From: Torreya grandis
Taxonomy: Eukaryota; Streptophyta; Pinopsida; Cupressales; Taxaceae
Reading direction: 5' to 3'
Length of the DNA: 64,000 bases
NCBI GenBank assembly: GCA_037957365.1
Contig: JARHVA010000081.1
Location: forward strand, 2,870,001-2,934,000
The position numbers were made by a program, and so were the translations under genes. Below are positions 33,117-46,137 of this stretch, one piece after another. Under the pieces are notes generated by a model. It made no database searches, was not told where the DNA came from, and worked only from the letters and a program-made list of their open reading frames with translations. Positions within the stretch are counted from its first letter, which is position 1; every line of letters starts with the position of its first letter.

Positions 33117-33613
33117 CTACATGACATCCTTCAACACCCATGTGTTGCCCGTTTGCAATTTCAGCCACACTTCACCTTTGCCAACAATTTGACAAGGCTC
33201 ACCAACCCCTAAATAAATCTTTCCAAAGTCTCCAAAGACATAATCATGGAAAAATACTCTATTTGGGGTTGCATGGAAAGAGGCAATATAATCTAAAAAC
33301 CAAGATTCTACTTTATCCAAGGAACATACAAGAGCATCCTATGCAATAATACCTGTAACATCTGCTTCTTCATTTCCTTCATGCTGATCTTCTACCAACC
33401 AACAATCTTTTTTTACCTGCCCTTTCTTTCCATAATTTTTTAATTGATTATTCTTGCTATTGAATTCCTCCATTCTTAGCTTACTTTCTTCTACCATTGC
33501 TATACTCCCACTCCAACAGAAACCCCTATGAGTGACCTGTAATCAACAAACACTTAACACACTCTGAAACCAAGGTTTTAGTGAACCAAGCTCTACCGCT
33601 TGTCAGTGATCCT
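33117..33613 (-). pseudogene. Copia gag remnant and protease
   Basis: Close to the primer-binding site the frame reads VEESKLRMEEFNSKNNQLKN, then YGKKGQVKKDCW, a zinc-knuckle relic with only the last Cys. Most of gag is absent. Protease follows: VESWFLDYIASFHATPNRVF (usual DSGASFH now DYIASFH), GVGEPCQIVGKGEVWLKLQ and TWVLKDVM. The protease frame and the pre-integrase frame are in register (240 bp apart). Confidence 0.78.
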
Positions 33614-33628
33614 AGCTCTGATACCAAT
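33614..33628 (-). promoter_or_regulatory. Copia primer-binding site
   Basis: The minus strand reads ATTGGTATCAGAGCT after the LTR end. TGGTATCAGAGC is the standard initiator tRNA-Met complement of plant copia elements. Confidence 0.9.
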
Positions 33629-34695
33629 TGTCAGGATCCTAGCTCCTTAATAGTACACATGATTACCTTTGTATAAGCAACTAAACATGAAATTTAACCA
33701 AAAGAAATAAGTAATTAGAAATAAGAAATAACACAGAATATGAGAGACAATACAATCTTGTATTAATACTCATCCAAAAATGAATACAATGAAGATGCCA
33801 CAATCTTCCCACACCTCTTAAGCTCCCACACCTCAAGGGCATATAGTAATTCTCCTTCAAGAGTTCACTCTCTCAATTACGGTCACAACAAACAACTCAA
33901 ACACAGAGTTGTTCACCTCCACCAATTAGTAACAATACTGCCAGTCCACCAATCAGTAACAATACTACCAGTCCACCAGTAAGTGACAACCAATTCTCAC
34001 CATCATTGCCTACTTCTAGTCCACCAAGTACTCAACATAATCCAAGTAGATCTCCTTTGATCTTGCTCCTTGTTGTGTTATAGATCTCCTTTGATCTTGC
34101 CACCATGCATATCTCCTTTGACCTTGCACACACACACACACACCTGCAAATCAACTGATCTTACTTACACATGTAGATCTTACCTAATCTTGCACACCTG
34201 CAGATCAATCAATCTTACACATCATGTAGATCTAACATGATCTTGCACACATGTAGATCAACCTGGTCTTACACACTTGCTAACCTAGATCTTACACTTA
34301 GGAAGAACCCTTTCCTTGCCTTTGTAAGTCCTTATGATTCCACACCTTTACAATACAGCCCATGGGTCTCTTAAATAGATCCCATATAAACAGTAATTAG
34401 ACTTCCTAATTACAATAATTAGAAATTTAGACTCAAGACTCAAATTAGTCTTTTACATGCAAACAAACTGTCTGTCCAAAAATAGACCAGTTTTGAAGAT
34501 GCATGCAAATGCATGCACACACAGGCTGCCAACGTCGGTTCCTGTCTAATCGATGTCAGCTGACCCTGACTGATGTTGATCACTATGTACACTAAAAATG
34601 ACTGACGTCAGTTGATCAGACTGATGTTGATTACTCTGTCACTTAGCAACCTCCTCCATTTACATCAGTGAAGCTTTTAGCTCCATAACCTAACA
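33629..34695 (-). mobile_element. Copia 5' LTR, right copy (1067 bp)
   Basis: Minus strand TGTTAGGTTATGGAGC to GGATCCTGACA, with intact TG/CA ends. It borders B LTR sequence at 34696. Confidence 0.9.
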
Positions 34696-35338
34696 GGTCT
34701 TTGCTTGAAATAGTAATGCTAAGGGAAGAGACTATAGATATTGAGACTTGGCAGCATCCACCTGACTCTTACTTTTACACGTGCTTCTTTTTTTAACTGG
34801 GGTAGCCTTTGAACCTTTGAACCCAATGTGTTTAACCGATTGAATGTTGAACCCATTGAACTGATGAACCAAAATGGTTCAAGGTTTAACAGTTCAAGCT
34901 TTTGAGACTTGTTAAGTGATTAGGGCCGTGGAACCTTGAAACGGTCAAACTTTGAACCTCTATCGAAGTGCTTAGCTTTTTTTGACACTATTGAAACTTT
35001 GAGCCCATTAAACCCATTGAACCAAAAAGGTTCAAGGTTCAATGGTTCAATGGTTCAATCCTTGTTTTGATGCTTGTCGATAGACCCTTTTTGATTGAAC
35101 CAAAGTGCTGGCCCATATCTGAAGGTGACCAATAATTAGAAATTGGTTATTTTGATTGAACGCACCTATAAAAGCCTTTGAACTGGTTGAACCTGCTAAT
35201 CCTTTTACCAAAAAGTTGAGAAAATGATGAAATTGAATGTTTAGAACAAATTTTGGAAATGGAAGGGACAATTTTGGTCATTTAGGACCAAAATAGTCGT
35301 ATGTTGTCTAAAAAATGAGGAGTCATTTTTTAGGGACA
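34696..35338 (-). mobile_element. Element B 5' LTR, 5' segment
   Basis: Resumes the B LTR after the copia unit; the first 50 bases duplicate 29996-30045. Carries GGTTCAA/TTGAACC heptamers and ends (minus-strand start) at TGTCCCTAAAAAATGAC. Confidence 0.88.
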
Positions 35339-36293
35339 ACACATATCAAATTGAAAACATTTGTGATCTTTCTATAGTTTTTGAGGATGTTTCCTTTGAC
35401 ATCAACACAAATTCTGCTAGTAATCTCTACAAGGATTGTGATACCTTTTAACCTTATATTACCATTACACATACCTTTACCATTAAGCAACCTAGTCATT
35501 ATATTGACATTCCACCACCCACAAATGTTGATTGGGATTAATAAAATTGCACTTTATTAAACTCATTCCATGGCAACATACTAGTGGAAAATTTATAGGG
35601 AACTAAGACAATATTCAAGAAGAAGAAAAATATCCTATTGAAACCTTATTTGAGGTGATAGAGGATAATTAAAGTGTAAACTCAACATATTTTAGTGAAA
35701 CCTTGTTTAAGGTGCTAGATGATAATTAGAATAAAAAATCAAAATCCTTTAGTGAAACTTTATTTAAGGCACAATAGAACAATCAAAATGAATTATTAAC
35801 CTCTCTTATTGAATCCTTATCTAAGGAACTATTATAAAATAGAAATTAAAACACTTAAGAAGACTTTGTTTGTGAAAAACTCTTTGAGACACCAATAGTT
35901 GTGCCAATTAGTTATGCATTTCTTGATGAAGACATTAGTGAAGTCAATATTAGCCCTACCATAACCAAAATCAAGTCAAATCCATAATCAGTAACAATAA
36001 GTGTGACTAAAAATCCCAATCTTCATTTATCCCCCAACCATTATACATTCCATTGTAATCCTATTATTCATTCCACTCCTATATTACATTGCCAAATCAA
36101 ACCATTCACCCAATACCTATTCTTATTTACCATCCTTGGTAGCACTTTCTTTTCTAGAGACTACGAAGAGATTTTATTTAAAGGTTTTGAAGAAGCAAAA
36201 ACAACAACCAAAGAAGATCAAAACAATATCAGTGCAATCTACATCAACAGTAGGACTCAGACAGAGCTACTATTTAGAGTGAGTATTGGCTAG
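35339..36293 (+). pseudogene. Element D decayed ORF, 3' part
   Basis: Resumes right of B. One frame reads FEDVSFDINTNSASNLYKDC. Another, 35590-36293, carries three or four repeats of about 60 bp (FSETLFKVLDDN, FSETLFKAQ), then CEKLFETPIVVPISYAFLDE and a final 96-codon piece with STFFSRDYEEILFKGFEEAK. Acidic, Ser/Thr-rich, no family I recognise. It could be a gag-like or accessory protein of D. Stops are frequent. Confidence 0.35.
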
Positions 36294-38810
36294 ACAAAAA
36301 AGGTCAACATTATACATCTCACAATCCTCCATTGAGTTGAGATGTTAATAAGTCAAAAATGATTAAACAATTAAAATCAAAAGAGAAAGAGAAAGAATAA
36401 CAATTCATCCAATGGTGAAAGCCATGCTTATGGTGCCTGGGGCACATAACATCATGAAAACTAGGTTTTTGGCATCATGTGTAAATAATTTTTTATTTGT
36501 AAGTACCTTTACACTTGGGGGTAGTCATATCTATGTTATAGATGATTCCATTCAATCCCTATTGGCCATTAAATTATATTACCATTCCATTCCATTCTAT
36601 CCATCTTATCCATCCAATTATATTCATCCCAGCCCATCTTATTGTGACCATGAGTATTCCTTGTCTTGACCTTATTACAATAGTGGAAGGTACATTGAAC
36701 CTTGTTTGGGAAACTTTTTGGCATATTAATTACATGAAATCTTTAGTGACTAGACACATTTGGTTCTCACATAACATGTTACTTGGATATTCATAGTCCC
36801 TTCCCTCATTGTCATCCGTTATTATCCAACATTATCCATTAGTCCTTCATTCATTATCTCTCACTATAAGAGTAACTTTAATGGCTTGAGATATGTTTAG
36901 ATTATGTAGGAAATGCTTAGTTTTTTAGGTCAACTCAACCAATATTATGACACACTCTCTTCATTTTATTAGTTACCATTCCTATGCACTTATCATTTTA
37001 TGAGTTAAAACAATCTGCATCTCTTAATCCTCCATTGAGTTGGGATGTTGAAAACCCAAAAATAGTCAAATCATTTCTAAAAAATCCTAAATATTTGAAA
37101 ATTATTTAAATTTACATAAGAGATATAAAGACACAAAATTCAAAAAAATTTTCTTGTCCTAAATCCAATCATTATTTTGATTGAGCATTGAGCCAGTCAT
37201 TTTGGTAGCCATTAGGATGTCCTTCCCAAATCTGCCCTACTAGGTTAGTTTCATTCTTAGTTCCATTCATTTTAGTCACCTTGGAATGTGTCTTTCCCTT
37301 GCATATATTATTTATTAGAGTCACCATTCCATTACCATTATCATTGAGCCTATCAACTGTATTTTGACTTGGTTAAACAATAAGATGTTTTATATAGATT
37401 TTATTTTCAGTTGTGTTTACTTGATTTTTTTCTCACGTGTTTGTTTCCTTTAATTTTTATTTCCTTGACTTATTCCATTGTGATAATGAATTCATCATCA
37501 TGGTGTTCCTTATCGTGAACTTATAATTTAGTCTATATATTGACATACATAAATATTATCATCATGGTTTTATCATTAATGTGTTTTTCCTATTTGTATA
37601 TTGGATCAAGGTTTAATCCTTATGCATAGTATGACCAGGTCATCATTATGTTTTATATAATGATACATACCATCATGTGCTACATTAAAAATCAAATGCT
37701 CAAGATTTATACATGATGTTTCATTACGTTGGTAGTATCCCCCCTTGTAGAACCATCTATTATCTTATCCACTCATTTTGGTCATCTTTGATCACATTGC
37801 ATCATCATATTTTCCTTGATTAAATCAACATAATCAAACATTGTAGCTATATATGCTCATCAGGATGAGAATATTATAAAGAGAATGTAAAAAATAGAGT
37901 AAAAAACATTATTCTATCATTATTATCAATCTTGTCATGATGATTTTCCACATCCATTTTCTCCTATCTTGGGAGAACTACATTGGCTTGAGGTCCCTAT
38001 GGACTATGTAGGCAATTCTCAATACCAACCAATTTCTAAGATCATCTCGACCACCCTTATTTTATTATTATTAACATCCATACTATTCTAATCCAATAAT
38101 TATTTTTTATTAATTATTTTCTTCTTCCAATCATATCTTTCATTACCTTTGAGCATTCTTGTGTGACTTGGATTTTTGTGGCTTCTTCATTCTTTAAAAA
38201 GTCATCATAGCATTGCTCTTGCATTTGCATCATTCATATGATCTCTAATATATGTAAAAGGTTATATCCGTAAGCTATGATTACCAATAAATATTTTAAT
38301 CAATTCAACCAATCAATAGTCAACATCACCCTACTAGGACAAAACATCAATCAATCAATTTATCTTTCTTATAATTCTCAGATCTATAGCTTTCACCTCT
38401 TTATGCAAATCAAAGTGATCAACTTGTTTTAGGATTGATAATTTTCCTAATCCCATAACTTTCACCATGTATATGCTATGTCAAAGTGTGCTGCTTATTT
38501 TGGGATGCATCTTTCCCGCTTCCCCCCATCTTGGGGCCAATTCATTTCTATTCTATTCATTAGTGGCAATAAACTTATGCAAGCATTAGATCATATGGAT
38601 TAATATAATCCATGGGTTAACTTCATTTTTCTTCTTGATTCTTTGCTCTTTTTTTCAAGATCCCATTCATGTATTTCATCCCTGCATGCCTTCTTGAAGG
38701 GGCATCATGGGTCACTAATTATTTTTTAATCTAAAATTTTCAAACTTCTCTTAATGAATTTTTCATTATTTAAAAAGGCATTACTTTTTATAGTGTCTCA
38801 AAAATCCTTA
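36294..38810. other. Element D 3' interior, nothing recognised
   Basis: AT-rich. The phrase AATCCTCCATTGAGTTG followed by (A/G)GATGTT occurs twice, near 36324 and 37027, about 700 bp apart. ORFs at 36412-36796 are unsupported. Confidence 0.4.
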
Positions 38811-38825
38811 TCAAATAGGGGGAAA
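38811..38825 (+). promoter_or_regulatory. Element D polypurine tract
   Basis: TCAAATAGGGGGAAA ends directly at the LTR start TGTATACACTCC. Confidence 0.6.
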
Positions 38826-39812
38826 TGTATACACTCCATTTTTACCACTTTTATGTCTAAATGGTTATTAGAAATATTTCTTGAAAATAATGCAAATTAA
38901 GCCTAGACATCATTGAAACACCCAAATTGATTTGTACACTTGGCATACATCTTATGAATCACATCAATGTACCCCTAATTGAGGCAATTCATCATACACA
39001 ATCATTACCTTACACTAAATCATCTTCAGTCAAATTATTACCTAGTAAATTGATGTTTTTGACCACTTGTATAAGACAATTTATCAAAATTCAAAAGTTG
39101 TAAAAAGACTAATCATGATTACTTAACTAATCAAATCTAATTAAATGGTTGATTGAAAAATCCATAGCCAATTAATGAATATCTAATTTTATAAATTCAT
39201 AAATTCAAACAAATATCTAGGTTGTGACATCATCCATGATATCATCATAAGGTTATCAATCACTAAGCATTAATGAAAGTAAATATCTAAAATCGAAAAG
39301 CAATGCCTATTAATTATAATATTAACTCCAAAATTAAATGCCATTGGTTCAACAAATTTGACTCATTTTGGGCCATTGATATTTGCCTTGGGATGGATAG
39401 TCCTCATCAATTTAAGAGACCTATAAATACAAGGGTCACCATAGACCAAATAACAAGCTTGTTAGTGTAGATAAACTCTACAGAGATGTTCCTAAAGCTT
39501 CAACTCTTTTATTCTAAATTGATCAAAAAACCATTCAAAGATAGTGCTTGATGAGATATTCATAGCCCTTGCACCACAACATTTATAAATACTTCAATCT
39601 CTACATTCAGGCAGAAGCATGTCTGTGATCTAACTTTGAATGAGATTCTATGAGGAAGTATAAATCTACTTTTTTATGCTTTTTATTTGTTCTTTGCTTC
39701 ATAGAACTTACCCAAACTAAAGGATCATGTTTAAATAGTTATGTTTCATGATGTTTTTAATATTTTGCCTACTAACAAGAGAAACTAACCCATCTCATAT
39801 TCATGATATATA
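38826..39812 (+). mobile_element. Element D 3' LTR, 987 bp
   Basis: TGTATACACTCC to GATATATA; direct repeat of 14009-14967. The terminal CA has become TA. GGGAT follows as target duplication. Confidence 0.78.
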
Positions 39813-42800
39813 GGGATAGCTCCAATAAATTTAACTAGACAAGGTAGTAAGGATGAACCAAATACCAAGGAGGACTGTCACTTTGATAAAAAAAATAAAG
39901 GAATTCAAATAAACCTAGAATGGTTCTAAATATATCAATCAACTGGATATCTTGAGTCCAGGTAAAAAAGAAAACTAAGGATGGGACAAATATCTGGAGT
40001 TAAACCTCATCTAGTCAAGGAAGATTTTGTCTCCTATTCTCTAAATTAGTGGGATAACCAAACTTCACCACCCAAATTTAATAATAGAATTACTCATAGC
40101 AGAAAAAAGTAGTGAAGCTAGCAAAATATTTGAAAAAGGAAAAGAAAATACCCCTAGAAAAAAAACTTAAGATCCATGGAGATCGCTAAATATTAGGTGA
40201 ATAAGACTCAACCAACTCTAAAATGGGAATATTTTAGAAGTCCTTCCAAAAACCTAAAATATATAGGTAAAGGCTCCCATTCTCTTATTTTTTCCTCTAT
40301 TATCTCAGGTTTGATAACTAAAGTTATCTCTTAGTTGTCAGTTTACTTCAATTTATATATGTTTTGGTGTTATATTCAATTGTTTTTTGATTGGAAGCAG
40401 TCCTACATCTAATTGGATTTATAGAATCATGTGTTTATTTTAATTTTATTTGGTCTATGTTGTTTATCTCAAAAGGTTTGTGCTAGGTTGTGGGACTTGT
40501 CAATAGCCTCATATCTGGTTCGTAGTTCTAGCCCAAAATCATTTACCCAATAATAAAAAATATGAAAAGAATTAGATACTTAGCTTTTTTAGGTTCTATT
40601 ATGATTTATGATAGGGTAAATTTTTCATAAAAGGTTATAAAATAGATTATGATTTTTCAAAACCTAAAGTAGAGTGTTTATGCTTGTTAGGATAGGTTTA
40701 GTGCTTTTAGGATGCATGTGATAGAGAAAACTATTTTAGTTGGGCTAGATTTGTTCTAAATACCTACACTTGTGAAATTTTGGATTGTTTTTCCTACATC
40801 TGATAGTTCACCTATGTTTTTAGATGTCTTTGATCTCACATAAATAATTATGTTTTCCTTCTCCTTGATTAAAAACCTAAACCTCACTTTCAACACCATG
40901 TTTTCTTATAAAAAGGGATTAATGATATGGGTTGAGTTAATCCAAATCACTCCCCATCGAGTGGGTGAGTGTTTAATATGTTTTCAAATTGGCTCAAACT
41001 ATAGATAGTTATCCCACCTCTGAGCACTGTATGAAATCAATGTAACATTACCATGCAATGCAATAATGAGTATGGTTTTCAAAACTCGATAACCTATTAT
41101 TTTGACCTTGTAATGGTATTGAGACTTGAATTAAATCTTTCTCCTTTTAGTGGTTTTAGATTTGTAATATTATGGTATTTACTCTTAATGTGTGGATGTA
41201 TTATTGAGCATAGTAATGGTTTTCCAAGTGAGCATGTAAGATAGGAATAGGCTTAGACTTGATTTTATAAATACCCAATTATTTTTGTGATTTCATTCCA
41301 AACTAACATGTAAAACCTATGGGATAACCCATAGGAATGATTTTAATTTAGGAAATTAGTTTTTAAAGGGTATATAGATGGTTTTATCAAGGAAGAGGCA
41401 TATGAGGAGGATCGACAGTGTCCAAAAAGTATGAAAGAGTGATTTGAGATCAGGTTAAAGTTTGAATGAGATAATAAATTGTTTAGGTAGAGATTAGGGA
41501 AATATTGTGTAGTAGTATTGACAATTTGTGAAAGGTGGGCCCATAGATGAGTGAATGACTAATAGAGAATGTAATCAATATTCAACAATGTATGTGTAAG
41601 TCAAGTATACCAAGACTTGATCAAAACTCACATTGTCAAGTATCTAATACCAAACATGAGTATCTATACATGTCAAATACCAATAATCACATTACTCCCA
41701 AGGAATATAAGAACAAATAAAAATATAAGACTCCAAAAAAAATCTATGTATTTCCATTATGGGTGGACAACATAAGAACACTAATCAATAACACCCATGC
41801 AAATATCTTGGTGGTACCCACCACTATGAAACATAAACCCTGCATAGGATTTTTATCTTCAAAGGAACATAATGATAAAAATGGCAATGGGAAAAATATT
41901 TTTCATGATTCAAAATCACAAAAATAAATAAACCCACAAAGAAAACCCAAAAATAAAAATCCATAAAAAACTTTGAGATTTATCAATGTATAAAAGTTAA
42001 GTAGCTTCAATTTTGAAAAGGAGAAAATTTGTTTGTATAGAGAGGCACATGATATCTATAATTTTATCTATTATTAGAGTATCCTCCATGCACTTGATCT
42101 CCCATGATAGTACTAGAAAACCCAAAACAAGCACCCAATTTACTAGTCTCCAGATGTCAGGTTCCTTAACTAAATTTGATCGCTTATGTCATGAAAAAAT
42201 TGGGATTGATTATGTAATATAAACCTATAATACAACCCTATAAATTAAAAGATTCATATGATATTTGGCTATACTACTTCAAGTTCTTCTAGACTTGCAT
42301 ATATAATAATTATTTGGGTATGTTGATTTGTTTAGTTGTATATGATATGAGGATTTTATGTACCTTGGGAGTTTTTTTTGGGCATTCTTGTATATCAATA
42401 ATCATAAGAATTAGAGCTCAAATTTCTCTTTCCCAATTCTCATACCAAATGAGCTAGAGAGCAATGACACTTTCTCTCTAGGTTTATGTCTAGGTTTAAT
42501 TATAAGGGACCCGACTGAAAGAATCCCAAAAAATATTAAACTAATGTATAACATCTAGGTTTAACTAGGCTTGTTTGATTGAAGTTTATTTTCTAACGAT
42601 GTTTTGTGTAAAAAAAAGCAAACTATGTTACTTGATCAAAATGAAAGTGATTGTAATGAATGAAGCAAATGAGTCTTTTATAAATATGAATGAGTGAAAA
42701 TTACCATGCAATCAAATTTCCTAACATGAAAATTGAAATCAAATCTAAAAGTTAGAAAGCACAAACTTCTCAGTATTCAAAAATTAATTATGTGTAAGCT

Positions 42801-44925
42801 AGAAAACTAGTTTTTAAGTTTTTAAATCATAATTAATGAAACTAAATGATATAAAGGGAAATGGATGTAGGTATGAAGTTATGATTTTCATAAGATTTAT
42901 AATTTACAACAACATTCATTCACTATCTAGGAAAGAGAACCTAAATCTAACATGGAAGTTTTTATTTGTCTAGGTTTTATAGGTTATGGTATACATATGT
43001 GAGTATATGCTTATGATTGTAAAACTATTTTTAAAATTGAAAAAAATTTGTTTTTTTAATATAATCTACCCTAAGTTTGATGCAAGACTATTATTATTTG
43101 GAATATTTTATGTGCTAAAATTGAAAGATCTAAACTATTTTTTTTTTGTGCTTATAAAAAGAGAGAGATAAGTTTCCTTTATTTTCTATTGGAAATTTAT
43201 TAATTTATGAAGCTATAAATATAATATATTAATCAAAATAAACTAATATAACAATTAAAATTAAAAATAAAACCTCCAACCTTATCAATGGTGAGACCAA
43301 ACAAAGGTAGAGAGATTGTTGTTGTGAGTATACTATCCTTAGGTAGCTATCTCCTTTATTAGTCAATATAAACCTTAGGGACCTCTCTAACAAAAGGATG
43401 ACAAGAATAATAAATCAATAAGGACACAATATTGAAGAAAAGAGTAGTTAAATAGTGATTGGGCTGATCCAAAAATGACAAAGAACTGGTTACTAGTTCC
43501 ATGAATTCTCCTCTTCAAGTTTGCGTAGAATGATATGAAGATGATCACTAATCAAAGCAAAGTTTTTTTAAAAACTTAAAGAAATATAGTTAGGGATATG
43601 TAAAAATTTAAATTTACAATATATAATGTAAATATTATATCTAAAAACCGAAGGAAAATTAAATACTTGCAAGAGAAGAAAGGAGGTTACATGTCATAGT
43701 TTAACTAAAGCTTATCTTAATTTAGAAGTAATAATGATTGATAAAATTAAGATTATAGATAATTTGGGCCATCTAAAAGATGAAAAAAAGAGAAAATAAT
43801 GAATAAAAATAATAAAAAACATGTAAAACATATGAAAATTGAAATCTTAGATGGTAATTTTAAAAACATGCAAATAATGATGAAACTACCATTGTCTACA
43901 AGATAAGAAGATGAAATTGAAAAAATTAATGATGAAACTGCCATATATATAACATTTTCATCATGGTTGTTTATGAACTGATATGATGCAAATTTATCTA
44001 AAGTGATGGTTCCTGCACACAACATAACACTTTTGTTATGAGAACTTGTGGTTTCATCATGATAGAATTATTGTTAATAAATAAGACAAAGGACTAAAAA
44101 AATGAAAATTTAGAAATTGTAAAGATAATGAATGGTGTAAAAATAATAAAAGGGATAAAATTAGGTTTAAAAGATATTTAGATGAATTTTATTGTATCAT
44201 CATTGAATATTTCTCAAAAATGTTACACCATGTAATTTTTAGGTGCATACATATTGCCCCCTCAGGGATATGCCTCATCATGAATTCATGATGGTGTTTT
44301 TCCCAAGTAGTGGTGCACTAAAAAGAAAATGAGGGTAAGAATACTTGAGTTACTTACATTTTTAGTGTAGTGAAGCCATTTAAGATACCCTCATGACCTA
44401 GGAAGTGAAAATAGGAATCAAGTGCAGTTTTAATGAGAAAGTGAAAACATGATAATTAATCAAAACATGGAAAAGTATACTTATTATGTACATGGGGGTG
44501 ATGATATTACCTAAACCATATCATCAAGGGATTAAATTTGGGGCCAAGTGGCATTAACCTACAAAATTGAGATGAAAAACAATATGCCTTGCAATAATGC
44601 TATGGAAAATAAAATTTCAAAATTGTTAGCATTGGACACATTTTTGGTTAGGCATTAAATACATCTTAAAACATGAGATAATGCAAGTTTAAAAGGAAAA
44701 CTACTAAAAAAAAAGTTTTGAAAACCCAACGGCTAGTAAAATAGGCTATATATAAAAAAAATTCCAAAACTAGAATTCATTTATGTATTTTCTATTTGTG
44801 ATATTTGAGCTCTGGATTTTCTATGACACTTTTGAGTAAGAGTAAAATCAAATATAACAAGTACAATGAGAGGTGGAATGGGTATTCATGTCGGTATACA
44901 TATTTTTTTACCTTGGCTTACCATA
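39813..44925. other. AT-rich spacer, nothing recognised
   Basis: The first 500 bp may be the right half of the LINE-like target of D (Lys-rich broken frames). No domains, arrays or RNA genes seen in the remainder. Short ORFs at 41053, 42013, 42986 and 43753 (minus) show no family resemblance. Confidence 0.45.
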
Positions 44926-44930
44926 GATAT
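44926..44930 (+). repeat. Left target duplication of element C (GATAT)
   Basis: Identical to 54931-54935. Confidence 0.85.
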
Positions 44931-46137
44931 TATATACACCCTATTTTGGTTAACCAACCACAAGTGTTATGTCTTTTGTTGCTCTTTCATATGAAGGTCA
45001 TAGTGATGAATACAATATTTATTCATGTGGTCACTTTGGATCTTTATTATCTCTTATCTTCCCTATTTTTTGCACTCCTAGTGGTTCTAAGTCATCCCCT
45101 CTTAGTCATAGGGGTGCTTAGCCTATTTTTCTTGGTCTTAGCTCTATTTTTAGGCCTTGGGACACTAGCATCATTTTTAGGATAGTAGCACATTGTATCA
45201 CTACTATCTAATTATGGCTCTAGTTTACAATAGTCATTTTCTCTTTTGTTTAGGTCCTAACCCTACCTTGAGCATTCTCTTATGTTTTTATCTTTCTTTT
45301 ACGAATTGTTAGCTAGTGAACAAGGTCTTATATTCAAATCAAATTTCTTTCTATATAAAGGGCCTCACAAGGCATTTTACATCTAGTACTTACTATTTTG
45401 GCACATAATTACATAAAATCAATCAATAATACAACTCAATACTCTACATACTAATCAACTATTACATTTTGACATTATATGCTTAATCAAATAAGGACCT
45501 AAGTAAAAGTCATTCTAGCACACCATTTTCATTGATCATACATGTTCCCTAAGGGGTAACTACATACAATCTGAAAACCCTAACATTGGGGTTAATGTAG
45601 ACAATATCTAGGGAAATAGGAATTCTATTCTACATGATTGTAATATCCCAAAACCTAATTTTTACCTTTCTTTTACATTTGATCTGATTGTTGTTTTATG
45701 TATGTAGGCACTCATTAGGGTTTTGGAAGATATTTAGCTAAAATAGTAACATAAGTAAGCTCTAAAAAGACACACAACCAAATATAGGTCCCCTAGAACC
45801 TCCCACAACTTTATTGAAAGTTTTAGATAGTTCCTCCAAGAGGGACACTAGTGCCACATAACACTACTGTCCACATAAGGGCACTGCTATTTGAAACTAA
45901 ATTTTAGTTACAATCACAGATTGGAAGGTGTATGCCTTTTTCTCCATCCTATTTCAACCTCTTGAGCCATAGAAATACCTATTTTATTCCATATAAGTGT
46001 TCTTTCTATCTATTATTGCTATTTTTGAAAAGGTTTGTCAAATCAATTATTTCCATTTTTCAATCCAGATTATTGTTATACTCAACCCTTTAACAATGTA
46101 GGATTTACAAATTTATAAGTCCTAAAAGGTTAAAACA
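44931..46137 (+). mobile_element. Element C 5' LTR, 1207 bp
   Basis: TATATACACCCTATTTTGG (TG now TA) to GGTTAAAACA; direct repeat of 53735-54930. Shared landmarks include TTGCTCTTTCA, GTCTTATATTCAAATCAAA and TTTATAAGTCCTAAAA. The ORF at 44805-45185 runs across the LTR edge and is not a gene. Confidence 0.9.

Larger units (their letters stand above)
30046..34695 (-). mobile_element. Copia unit nested in B LTR (LTR-internal-LTR-internal fragment)
   Basis: Order on the + axis: internal fragment 30046-30376, LTR 30377-31445, internal 31446-33628, LTR 33629-34695. The internal fragment copies 33298-33628. The left side thus lacks a terminal LTR, and the unit is a truncated tandem. Right flank GGTCT at 34696 equals GGTCT at 29996, the probable target site. 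Confidence 0.85.
19237..35338 (-). mobile_element. Element B: Ty3/gypsy retrotransposon, minus strand, inserted in D
   Basis: LTRs at 19237-21832 (3') and 28035-35338 (5', containing a copia insertion). The interior has gag, protease, RNase H-like, RT, RNase H and integrase in that order. It is the same family as element A. Flanks CAGAT (19232-19236) and CACAT (35340-35344) match at 4 of 5 with a one-base offset, a weak target duplication. All reading frames contain stops or shifts. Confidence 0.9.
14009..39812 (+). mobile_element. Element D: large LTR retrotransposon without visible pol
   Basis: Direct LTRs at both ends, primer-binding site, polypurine tract and a near-perfect 5-bp target duplication. 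After subtracting element B (19237-35338) its internal region is about 7.75 kb. It holds minisatellites and a decayed acidic ORF but no gag core, protease, RT or integrase that I can recognise. That is the profile of a large non-autonomous retrotransposon derivative (LARD-like), or of an element too decayed to read. Confidence 0.7.

Noticed and set aside
44805..45185. 126-codon hydrophobic ORF
   Set aside because: Crosses the left edge of the C 5' LTR; the LTR part is broken in the 3' LTR copy.
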